Of a stretch of DNA of 64,000 bases, positions 42,479 through 49,917 are shown one piece after another (position 1 is the first letter of the stretch; the number at the start of each line of letters is the position of its first letter). The notes below the pieces were generated by a model. The model saw only the letters and a list, made by a program, of their open reading frames with translations. It ran no database searches and was not told the origin of the DNA. This DNA is from Halocatena salina (lineage in GTDB: Archaea > Halobacteriota > Halobacteria > Halobacteriales > Haloarculaceae), in contig NZ_CP096020.1 of assembly GCF_023115355.1 (NCBI RefSeq), positions 310,001 to 374,000 of the forward strand, read 5' to 3'. A program made the translations under genes and the position numbers.

Positions 42479-43518
42479 ATACCACACAGGTCAGAGAGAG
42501 CAAAACGATTCAACAGCAAACAGGTACTACGTTTCACCTCGCAACGCGTTTGCTTCCTCGGCGTGTTCGCCACGCAACGTACGTATTATACGCGTTCTTC
42601 CGAATTTCTGATGAAATCGTCGACGATCCCGGGGACCTATCTCCGACCCATCAACGAACGCAGCTGGAACATCTTCGTGCGGCGGCACTCGGCAAACGAG
42701 AAAGCGACAACCCGGTGGTGGCGGCATTTGCTGACTTGCGGAGAGAACACGACATTGCTACCGCCGACGTGAATACGTTTATCGACGCGATGGCAACGGA
42801 TATCACGAAACGTCGATACGACACGTACGCAGAGCTCGAAGCGTACATGGATGGATCGGCTGCCGCTGTTGGCCGGATGATGACCTCCGTAATGCTTCCC
42901 GGTGATCCTTCTCAAGCACTCCCACACGCAACGGCGCTCGGAGAGGCGTTCCAGCTCACGAACTTTCTGCGAGACGTGCGAGAGGACGTACTCGAATACG
43001 GACGGATCTACCTACCTCGATCGACACTCCAAGCCCACGATGTGACCGCCGAACAGATCGAGCGGCTCGAATTCACCGACGGATTTGCGGCGGCCGTGCA
43101 AAGCGAGCTGGAACGGACGGAAGCACTGTATCGACGAGGCGTTGATGGAATCGCGCATCTCCCCAACGAAACCCAATTCGCGGTGTTGCTCGCTGCTGTT
43201 CTGTACGCCGACCACCACCGCCTCATTCGAGAACAGGGCTACGATGTGTTATCGAATCAGCCGACATTGAGTATCACCCGCCGGGTCGAACTGCTAGTGC
43301 GAACGTGGTGGCATTGGCGCCGGACGAACGACCCACGATCGACGTTCGAAACTGTAAGCTCATTGGTGACAAATGAAGGAGGCTATAATGGCGAGCGCGA
43401 AGCGGGTTCTAATGGCGGAGTACGTGAGGAATGGACTGTCTTAGCGAAGCGTTTTGTGGGTTCAGTTCAGTCGCGAATCTCGCTAATCTGTCTCGAAATG
43501 ATTCGCTGGATAACATAA
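42472..43518 (+). CDS. crtB: Phytoene synthase
   Basis: A 348-residue squalene/phytoene synthase. Aspartate-rich motif 1 is FFRISDEIVDDPG (about 42-54, D47-x3-D51), and motif 2 is NFLRDVREDVLEYGRIYLP (about 165-183, D-x-x-E-D), the two Mg2+-pyrophosphate sites. It joins two GGPP molecules into phytoene, the entry to the bacterioruberin made by the operon just upstream. Its first 7 bp overlap leader mini-ORF 2. The last 40 residues (SNGGVREEWTVLAKRF) are unlike the family and vary in haloarchaea. Confidence 0.9.
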   Translation: MVDTTQVRESKTIQQQTGTTFHLATRLLPRRVRHATYVLYAFFRISDEIVDDPGDLSPTHQRTQLEHLRAAALGKRESDNPVVAAFADLRREHDIATADVNTFIDAMATDITKRRYDTYAELEAYMDGSAAAVGRMMTSVMLPGDPSQALPHATALGEAFQLTNFLRDVREDVLEYGRIYLPRSTLQAHDVTAEQIERLEFTDGFAAAVQSELERTEALYRRGVDGIAHLPNETQFAVLLAAVLYADHHRLIREQGYDVLSNQPTLSITRRVELLVRTWWHWRRTNDPRSTFETVSSLVTNEGGYNGEREAGSNGGVREEWTVLAKRFVGSVQSRISLICLEMIRWIT

Positions 43519-43564
43519 AACGGATTTCGTTGATCACTTTCGGCGGTGACAATTCGAAGACATC

Positions 43565-43786
43565 TCAGTCGGGTATCAGGGTGTTGATCCTTCGCACGAT
43601 ATTTGCTCGTTCGCCGGACTCTGACAGCGTGACCATATCCCGTTCTTGGTCGTATATGATGAGACCTTCGTCTAGTAACGGCTGTATCCCCTCCTCCACT
43701 ACTCGTGATACGAGCAACAGTCCGTGGCTGTGAAGATAACCGTCCTTATATACCTCTATACTCTCGTGCTTGTAGACCTCATTCAC
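43565..43786 (-). CDS. Small winged-helix-like protein of unknown function
   Basis: A 73-residue protein with a central helix (LLLVSRVVEEGIQPLLDEGL) followed by IIYDQERDMVTLSESGER, a beta-hairpin like the wing of a small HTH. The composition is acidic as usual for haloarchaea. No family is recognised. It converges on crtB, with a 46-bp gap, and lies downstream of the DsrE2 gene on the same strand, so it may be cotranscribed. Confidence 0.45.
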   Translation of the reverse strand: MNEVYKHESIEVYKDGYLHSHGLLLVSRVVEEGIQPLLDEGLIIYDQERDMVTLSESGERANIVRRINTLIPD

Positions 43787-43979
43787 CGATCACAGAGAAA
43801 TCACTGATGTACCGTTCAACGATGAAATATGCCGGGAGAAACGGCCTAGGGTTTGCAACAGCCACAGAAACCCTTGAGAACGGTCGGTTCCGGTAGTCGA
43901 GAAGTGCTTCCGTGACAGAGTGCGATTGCGAACGATGCCACCGCTCATCAGCCGGTCGCAGCCGACGGCGGTGACTTCT

Positions 43980-44573
43980 TCAAACGAGCAACTGAATATC
44001 GGCGTCGGCCATGTCCTGGAGTGCCGTAGCGGCACCGACGCCGGCGGTGACGCCGTCGTAGAAGTCGTCTTCGTCGTAATTCATCAGATCTATCGTCATC
44101 TGACAAGCCTGAAATTCGACGTCCATCTCCATCGACGTTTCGAGGAGTTCCTCGATAGTGACCGTGTCGTTGTCCCTGATCTGTTTTTCCATCATTTTGG
44201 TCGTCATACGATCCATTCCAGGAAGCGCACCGATCGCGTTCGGCACCGGTATGTTCGGATTGCCGATCGAGCTCAACTGCAGATCCTTCGAGTGTTCTTC
44301 GTGGAGGATATCCAATCCCCAGAACGTGTGGAACACCGTCACCTCCCATCCGAAAGCGGCAGCTGTGCTGGCGAGGATGAGCGGCGGGTAGGCCATATCC
44401 AGGGTACCTTTTGTCGCAATGATCGACATCTTCGGCAGACTGTCATCCGATGTAGCTTCGATATCGACGAGACGGTCCTCGACCTGTTCGAGACGTGCTT
44501 CTAGCTCTGGGCGACTGAGAGACGTCTCACCCCCAGGAGCCGGATCAGACGTGTCGTTAGTGTCCGTATTCAT
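43980..44573 (-). CDS. DsrE2-family sulfur carrier-like protein
   Basis: A 197-residue protein from the ATG at 44573. A polar N-terminal 55 residues (ETSLSRPELEARLEQVEDR) precede the DsrE/DsrF fold: KMSIIATKGTLDMAYPPLIL, then FGWEVTVFHTFWGLDIL, the DsrE2 signature FW-GL. MDVEFQACQMTID holds the conserved cysteine expected to carry sulfane sulfur, and DFYDGVTAGVGAATAL ends the domain. It lies one base after the TusA stop, so the two are co-transcribed. It probably relays sulfur with TusA, as in sulfur-oxidising microbes. Confidence 0.83.
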   Translation of the reverse strand: MNTDTNDTSDPAPGGETSLSRPELEARLEQVEDRLVDIEATSDDSLPKMSIIATKGTLDMAYPPLILASTAAAFGWEVTVFHTFWGLDILHEEHSKDLQLSSIGNPNIPVPNAIGALPGMDRMTTKMMEKQIRDNDTVTIEELLETSMEMDVEFQACQMTIDLMNYDEDDFYDGVTAGVGAATALQDMADADIQLLV

Positions 44574-44574
44574 C

Positions 44575-44817
44575 TCACTTCGTCTTGCGGACGTAATGTT
44601 TGTAGACGTCACCGTCTTCTTTCTGGTCAAGGAGTTCAACGCCAGCAGTAGAATCAGCCCAGCCACAAAGATCGCTCAGACTCCCAGAATCGGTCGCAAG
44701 GACTTCCAGAACCGCATCTTCCTCGAGGTCGTCGATCGCCTGCTTCGTCTTGACAACCGGCATTGGACAGCTTTCTCCTTTAACGTCGAGTGAATCTGTC
44801 GTTTCGTATCTAGTCAT
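44575..44817 (-). CDS. tusA: TusA-family sulfurtransferase
   Basis: An 80-residue protein with the TusA/SirA fold. The sulfur-carrying CPMP motif sits in GESCPMPVVKTKQAIDDL (about 16-33), with a second strand VLEVLATDSGSLSDLCGWA. A long frame from 44838 gives a poor N-terminus, so the ATG at 44817 is used. It passes persulfide sulfur to acceptors such as DsrE2, encoded next on the same strand. The divergent gene at 45021 is a rhodanese-MBL protein, so the shared promoter controls the sulfur island. Confidence 0.87.
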   Translation of the reverse strand: MTRYETTDSLDVKGESCPMPVVKTKQAIDDLEEDAVLEVLATDSGSLSDLCGWADSTAGVELLDQKEDGDVYKHYVRKTK

Positions 44818-45020
44818 AGTATTGCCTTCACTACCCAATATTGTAACGACAGGTAAAAGCGTACCGGTAGCAATTCAGTGTTCGCACACAACCAATATTT
44901 GAACCTTCGTTCACCACCCGATAAACGCTGTGAACGGCGGCTATCCTAAGATAGTATTGTATATTATATGGTCTACTATGCAAAGTCTTATTTGCGACAC
45001 GTGGATACCCATGAACGACA

Positions 45021-46193
45021 ATGGCCGATGAACCTCCTACAGAGATTGACGAACCGGTTGCATCGATCACCCCCGAGGAACTGCGACAGCACATCGACAG
45101 TGGTGGCGACGTGTTCATCCTCGATGTCCGCTCGAAGAGGGATTTCGAGGCGTGGCATATCGATGGAGCGAACGTCGAAATAGTGAATCACCCCTACTTC
45201 CAGTTGCTAGACGGGGTTCCCGAAGATCTACACGCAAAACTTCCTGACGACCAGAAAATCACGGTACTGTGTGCGAAAGGCGACTCCAGTGAGATGGTTG
45301 CCGAACAGCTCTCTGAAGACGGCTACGATGTCGATCACTTCGCTCGTGGCATGAAAGGGTGGGCTCGTATCTACGAATATCAGGAGCTCGATGTGAACGT
45401 CGACGCCACGATCGCCCAGTACCAACGGCCATCGAGTGGTTGTCTCGCGTATCTCATCGTCTCTGCCGGCGCAGCGGCCGTTATCGATCCTCTTCATGCA
45501 TTCACTGAGGAATACAGACGGGACGTACGCGCCCTTGGTGTCGAACTCGAGTACGCGCTCGATACGCACATCCACGCGGATCACATCTCCGGCGTTCGTG
45601 CCCTCGCTGCACAGACCGATGCCACTGTAGTACTGCCCGAAGCAGCTGCCAACCGTGGCGTTGAGTACGATCATGACTACGAGACTGTAGCCGACGGCGA
45701 CACGATTCCTGTTGGCGACGTGGATATCGAGGTACTCTCCACTCCCGGCCATACCACCGGGATGACCTCTTACAAGGTTGAAAACGTCTTATTCACGGGT
45801 GACGGTCTCTTCATAGAGAGTGTTGCTCGGCCGGATCTCGAAGATCAGAAGGCTGCACGGAACGCGGCGCAGACACTGTATGATACCCTCAAAGAGCGGG
45901 TTCTAAACTTGCCTGCGGACACGACTGTCGCTCCGGCACACTTCAGTAATGCGGCAACGCCCGACACCGATGGCACGTACACGGCCGAACTCGGGCAACT
46001 GAAGGCGTCGATCGATGTGCTCTCGATGAATACAGACGAATTCGTCGAATTCACCGTCTCGAATGTACCACCACGTCCCGCTAACCACGCGGATATCATC
46101 GCAACGAACCTTGGGCAACAGTCCCTCGACGAGACGACGTTCGAACTCGAACTCGGGCCGAACAACTGTGCTGCCGAGACGCTGACGAACTAA
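45021..46193 (+). CDS. Rhodanese-MBL fusion, persulfide dioxygenase-like (copy 2)
   Basis: A 390-residue paralogue of the protein at 31279. The rhodanese domain (15-115) has active Cys84 in LCAKGDSS. The MBL domain (about 130-350) carries THIHADHISG (His183, His185, Asp187, His188), PGHTTGM and TGDGLF. C-terminal GPNNCAA is shared with copy 1, with five further residues here. It lies upstream of the YeeE/YedE pair and is divergent from tusA, which points to sulfane-sulfur metabolism: sulfur taken up, persulfides oxidised or sulfur transferred. Confidence 0.85.
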   Translation: MADEPPTEIDEPVASITPEELRQHIDSGGDVFILDVRSKRDFEAWHIDGANVEIVNHPYFQLLDGVPEDLHAKLPDDQKITVLCAKGDSSEMVAEQLSEDGYDVDHFARGMKGWARIYEYQELDVNVDATIAQYQRPSSGCLAYLIVSAGAAAVIDPLHAFTEEYRRDVRALGVELEYALDTHIHADHISGVRALAAQTDATVVLPEAAANRGVEYDHDYETVADGDTIPVGDVDIEVLSTPGHTTGMTSYKVENVLFTGDGLFIESVARPDLEDQKAARNAAQTLYDTLKERVLNLPADTTVAPAHFSNAATPDTDGTYTAELGQLKASIDVLSMNTDEFVEFTVSNVPPRPANHADIIATNLGQQSLDETTFELELGPNNCAAETLTN

Positions 46194-46194
46194 T

Positions 46195-46689
46195 ATGACC
46201 ACGATTGTGCCATCTCTCATAATCGCCGAGAGCTTCCCCCGCGGGATCCTACCGTATCTACTTGGAGGAATCCTCGTCGGAGGCGGCGCGGCTATCATCT
46301 ATCTCGCAACGGGAATCATCGCAGGAGCAAGCACGTTCCTCGAATCGACGCTATCGTACGTTTCCGACGTCGAGCGGTTTAACCGATTCAAATACATTCG
46401 ATCGCGTGGATGGCGAGTCGTGTTCACCGCTGGGATCGTCAGTGGTGCAGCCGTGTACGGACTCGTGTTAGACCCGGGGATTTGGACGACTGACGTCCAG
46501 TGGTGGCGGTTGCTCGGCGGAGGCTTTCTCGTCGGGATCGGAACGCGACTCGGTAAAGGCTGCACCTCGGGCCACGGTGTCTGTGGTGTCGGTTCGTTTT
46601 CGATCACTTCGATCGTAAACGTGGCGACGTTCCTCACTGTTGCGATCGGCACCGCGCAGCTCGTGGAAGCTCTGGGGGTGTCGCCATGA
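46195..46689 (+). CDS. YeeE/YedE-family sulfur transport protein (first half)
   Basis: A 164-residue membrane protein with four or five helices. LVGIGTRLGKGCTSGHGVCG (about 117-136) is the family signature, with two cysteines that in characterised thiosulfate transporters relay the substrate. It follows the rhodanese-MBL gene by one base and overlaps the next gene by 4 bp. Family proteins are often one chain with this domain twice; here the halves are separate genes that should form one transporter for thiosulfate or a related sulfur compound. Confidence 0.83.
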   Translation: MTTIVPSLIIAESFPRGILPYLLGGILVGGGAAIIYLATGIIAGASTFLESTLSYVSDVERFNRFKYIRSRGWRVVFTAGIVSGAAVYGLVLDPGIWTTDVQWWRLLGGGFLVGIGTRLGKGCTSGHGVCGVGSFSITSIVNVATFLTVAIGTAQLVEALGVSP

Positions 46690-47153
46690 GCGACACTGAT
46701 CGGAGTCCGTTGTTCCTCCCCGTCATCTACATCGGTGGGGTGATCTTCGGAACCGGACTGGCCGTCAGCGGGATGGCACGACCGGAAATAGTGCTGGATT
46801 TCCTCCAGTTCAACGACTTCGGTCTCCTGTTCGTGATGGGCGGGGCAGCCGTCGTCACCGGAGTCACCTTCACGGTCGCAACACGATTTCTTGATCGTGC
46901 ACCGCTGACCGATAGCGAATACACCCGCCGCGTGAAATCGTTCGACCGCAATGTCGTCATCGGTGGTGCGATTTTCGGCGTCGGCTGGGGCATTTCGGGC
47001 ATTTGTCCGGGGGCCACCTACGCCAGCATTGGCATCGGCAATATCCCCATCCTCTGGGCGATCGCCGGAATGTTCGTCGGCGCATACGCACAGGGATACT
47101 GGCGAGGAACCCGTGCGTCAGAATCCACCGCTGCAACAGCTGCTAATGACTAA
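46686..47153 (+). CDS. YeeE/YedE-family sulfur transport protein (second half)
   Basis: A 155-residue protein with four helices. FGVGWGISGICPGATYASIG (about 97-116) carries the conserved GISGICPG segment with its cysteine, and IYIGGVIFGTGLAVSGM is near the start. The first codons overlap the preceding half by 4 bp. Together they make a sulfur importer beside TusA, DsrE2 and the rhodanese-MBL enzyme. The tail after the last helix is polar. Confidence 0.83.
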   Translation: MSDTDRSPLFLPVIYIGGVIFGTGLAVSGMARPEIVLDFLQFNDFGLLFVMGGAAVVTGVTFTVATRFLDRAPLTDSEYTRRVKSFDRNVVIGGAIFGVGWGISGICPGATYASIGIGNIPILWAIAGMFVGAYAQGYWRGTRASESTAATAAND

Positions 47154-47343
47154 CGAGACCCAGTTCTCGACGCGCGTCATCGTGACTCAGACGCCGCGCG
47201 GTCGAGTCGATCACAAGCTTGCAGCCATCATACCAGCTTCGCATTCTTTTTTGAACGGCGGTCTCGCTATCGCTACACGAGCGCTCGCTGCCATTCGCCG
47301 ACTTCGGTACGGCACTGAATGGCGTCGGCTCATGACGTCATAG
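47146..47343 (+). CDS. Small hypothetical protein coupled to the YeeE pair
   Basis: A 65-codon frame whose ATG (47146) lies within the end of the upstream gene (ATGACTAA). It reads TRVIVTQTPRGRVDHKLAAI, then SFLNGGLAIATRALAAIRRL, a polar start with an amphipathic helix. No family recognised. Its end is 61 bp before the thioredoxin start. The coupling argues that it is translated, but it could be chance. Confidence 0.35.
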   Translation: MTNETQFSTRVIVTQTPRGRVDHKLAAIIPASHSFLNGGLAIATRALAAIRRLRYGTEWRRLMTS

Positions 47344-47404
47344 ACGGACAGTATTGTGTCATTCATACAAAATCCATAAGGGTGTTCGACGCGTATGTAG
47401 GACG

Positions 47405-47806
47405 ATGAGTGACGATCGATCCATCGAGGAGATCCGCGAACAGAAGCTCGAAGAGTTGCAAGCCGGACGAGAGCAGGATAGTCCATCGGAACTCATTCAT
47501 ATCGATCATCAATCCGATCTGAGAGACACCACTGAAACCCACACCACCGTTCTCGTCGACTTTTACGCTGATTGGTGTGGTCCCTGTCAGATGATCGAAC
47601 CCATAGTCAAGGAAATCGCTGCTGAAACCGATGCGGCCGTCGCAAAGGTCGACATCGATACCAATCAGCGCCTCGCATCCGAACACGGTGTCAGGGGCGT
47701 TCCTACGCTGCTCCTGTTTGCCGATGGCGAGCCAGTAGAACGCGCCGTCGGTATGCAGGACAAAGAATCGTTGCTGGACCTCATCGACCAGTACACCCAA
47801 TCCTGA
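47405..47806 (+). CDS. Thioredoxin
   Basis: A 133-residue thioredoxin with an N-terminal extension of about 30 charged residues. The active site is DWCGPCQM with Cys58 and Cys61, and the cis-proline is in GVPTLLLF. VLVDFYAD and VDIDTNQRLASEHGVRGVPT complete the fold. I chose the ATG at 47405, since the frame from 47354 begins with a non-thioredoxin segment. Placed beside sulfur transfer genes, it may reduce persulfides. General redox roles are equally possible. Confidence 0.92.
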   Translation: MSDDRSIEEIREQKLEELQAGREQDSPSELIHIDHQSDLRDTTETHTTVLVDFYADWCGPCQMIEPIVKEIAAETDAAVAKVDIDTNQRLASEHGVRGVPTLLLFADGEPVERAVGMQDKESLLDLIDQYTQS

Positions 47807-47877
47807 GAGCTGCTCGAACGGCACTGGTTCGACTGCCCGGAAGGACCGGTAATACAGGCAGTTTCGAACTCCGATCG

Positions 47878-48354
47878 TTACTGAGAATTATCTACAGCAT
47901 CGAGATTCGCAATAGCCGTCTCGACGAGTTCGCTCGTATCTGCGATGATCTCGTCCCACTTCTCCGTGTCCGGAGCCATTCCAAGGAGACGAGCGATCCG
48001 CATAATACTGATGTGATAAACCTGCTGCACTCCCGGTTCGTTCTCCCAGATGATGACATTACAGGGGAATAGTCCGCCGATCGTCGGGGTCTCGTTGAGC
48101 GCTCGGTTGGCCATCTCTGGGTTGCACGCACCGAGCACGTAGTATGGATCGCGGTCAGCGTCGACCTTTTCGTTGAGCAAATCCGAGGGCGAAAACTCGA
48201 CCGGTACACCGAAGCCTGCAGCGGTAAACGTTTCACGAACGTGCTCGATGGCTGCCTCGTGATCCATCCGGAGCGTCGCACGCTTCTCGCCGATGTCTTC
48301 GGGATCGATCGCCCGTGGATCGATAGGAAGCTCCATAGTGGGGAGTGGTTCCAT
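47878..48354 (-). CDS. DUF302 family protein
   Basis: A 158-residue protein with the DUF302 pattern: HVRETFTAAGFGVPVEFSPS (about 38-57), YVLGACNPEMANRALNETP (about 72-90) and GLFPCNVIIWENEPG (about 93-107). Cysteines in GACNP and PCNV are the notable conserved residues. DUF302 folds as a ferredoxin-like alpha-beta sandwich and often lies next to sulfur or oxidative stress genes; function unknown. It is divergent from the HTH gene at 48494. ATG 48354 or 48336. Confidence 0.75.
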   Translation of the reverse strand: MEPLPTMELPIDPRAIDPEDIGEKRATLRMDHEAAIEHVRETFTAAGFGVPVEFSPSDLLNEKVDADRDPYYVLGACNPEMANRALNETPTIGGLFPCNVIIWENEPGVQQVYHISIMRIARLLGMAPDTEKWDEIIADTSELVETAIANLDAVDNSQ

Positions 48355-48493
48355 GACTACTCAAAGATACTGGTTCCGTACCACCGGTGTAATGGGCGAC
48401 GGGCGACGGGATCGCTCGGCAGAATTTATCGGGGATAATATTGCACTACGTCCACAAATCTTTTATTTGGGAATCGACTGATCTCTGCTACGA

Positions 48494-48898
48494 ATGCCCG
48501 ATTCGCTGAACGAAATGCTCCGGCAAGACATGGACTGTGAAGGGCTGCTTGAGTGTTTCCATGGATTCAGGGAACTCGACAAGGAAATTTTCCGTATCCT
48601 TATGATGAGTGGTGAATCACTGACCGTCGACGAGATCGCTGAACAGGTCGACCGCGAGCGCTCGACGGCTTATCGAGCAGTGCAACGACTGCTACAGGTC
48701 GGTTTTATCCAGAAAGAACAGATCAACTACGATCAGGGCGGGTACTACCACGTCTACCATCCGACGAATCCCGACAAAATTGCCGATGACATGCAGCAGA
48801 TGCTCAACGAATGGTACGCGAAGATGGGCCAGCTCATTCAACAGTTCCGGGATAAGTACGACCAACCACCCGAACAGTTAGAAACTGCTCGGTACTAA
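48494..48898 (+). CDS. HTH regulator with N-terminal cysteines
   Basis: A 134-residue winged-helix protein. MDCEGLLECFHGFRELDKEI (about 13-32) contains Cys15 and Cys21, which could sense thiols or metals. DKEIFRILMMSGESLTVDEI leads to an HTH, AEQVDRERSTAYRAVQRLLQ (about 55-74). The C-terminal half is helical (ADDMQQMLNEWYAKMGQLIQ). It is divergent from DUF302 and follows the sulfur island, so it is the best candidate for its regulator. The TrmB-like HTH family contains many such proteins; the ligand is inferred, not shown. Confidence 0.7.
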   Translation: MPDSLNEMLRQDMDCEGLLECFHGFRELDKEIFRILMMSGESLTVDEIAEQVDRERSTAYRAVQRLLQVGFIQKEQINYDQGGYYHVYHPTNPDKIADDMQQMLNEWYAKMGQLIQQFRDKYDQPPEQLETARY

Positions 48899-49170
48899 TC
48901 GTTCCGTGTGTTGGGAGTTTCCGCCATCATCGTCGTTTCGAATTCCGAACCGTAAATGTACAGTTCAGTCCGTGTGTATCGGCAACGCTGATAGTGGGTA
49001 TCAGCACTGCGAACGACGCTCTGGTGGCGATTCGACGGACAGCCGAACTCGATAGCCTCCGTGCGACGACAGCGATGTGCCTGTGAAAATCCCTCTGACA
49101 GTTAAATCGAACTCCGGTCAGAGTTCGGATGTATCCGCGAACTCCAGGACCGAACTGAAAGAAGATCCCG

Positions 49171-49767
49171 TTAATCAGTCGGGGCTGTAGCTGGCTCGCC
49201 ATGCTCTATTTCCGTTCCCAACACCGCGACGAATTCCCGGAGCCACTCCGGATGATCGCTGTACAGCCGCCCGGTTACGAGGTTTCCATCGACGGTAACT
49301 TCATCGACCCACTCGCCGCCAGCGGCTTCGATGTCAGGAGCGAGCCCCGGATAGGACGTACACGTCCGTCCATCGATCACGTCAGCAGCGATGAGGATCT
49401 GGGGGGCATGACAGAGCACTGCTGCCGGTTTGTCAGCTTCGAAGAAGTGTCGAACCGTGTCGAGAACCGCGTCGTTGAGACGAAGATATTCGGGCGCGCG
49501 ACCACCAGGAAGAACGAGACCATCGTACCCCTCGGGATCGATGTCTGCAAACGTCGCGTTCAGTGGCAGTTCGTGCCCTTCCATTTCGCTGTACGTTTGG
49601 GCACCTCGCTCGTCGTGGACGGCCGTTTTGACGTGATCGCCCGCTTCTTTGTCCGGACAGACAACATCAACATCGTGCCCGATCATCTGTAGCGCTTGAA
49701 ACGGAACCATCGCCTCGTAGTCCTCCACGTAATCGCCCACGATCATTACCAGTGATTTACCAGCCAT
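49171..49767 (-). CDS. DJ-1/PfpI-family protein
   Basis: A 198-residue DJ-1/PfpI protein. [20 protein letters not shown] starts the fold (about 3-22), [15 protein letters not shown] follows, and [19 protein letters not shown] carries the nucleophilic-elbow cysteine. [17 protein letters not shown] also carries the glutamate/acid region of the family. The start ATG 49767 removes an unlikely N-terminal extension from 49866. Members act as proteases, deglycases or hydratases; here it lies beside the metal ATPase and the sulfur island. Function is not assigned. Confidence 0.85.
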   Translation of the reverse strand: MAGKSLVMIVGDYVEDYEAMVPFQALQMIGHDVDVVCPDKEAGDHVKTAVHDERGAQTYSEMEGHELPLNATFADIDPEGYDGLVLPGGRAPEYLRLNDAVLDTVRHFFEADKPAAVLCHAPQILIAADVIDGRTCTSYPGLAPDIEAAGGEWVDEVTVDGNLVTGRLYSDHPEWLREFVAVLGTEIEHGEPATAPTD

Positions 49768-49917
49768 GAATCGATCACCAGAAGACGATACGAAAGTGAT
49801 GAGGAAAACCGTTCGGCGCGCCAATGCAACGTGTTGGCACGATTGACGGTGGTCGATCGTGGTCATCGACTGGTAACAAGGAAAAAGGTACGTGGGATCA
49901 GCGAGAGAGTACCATCC

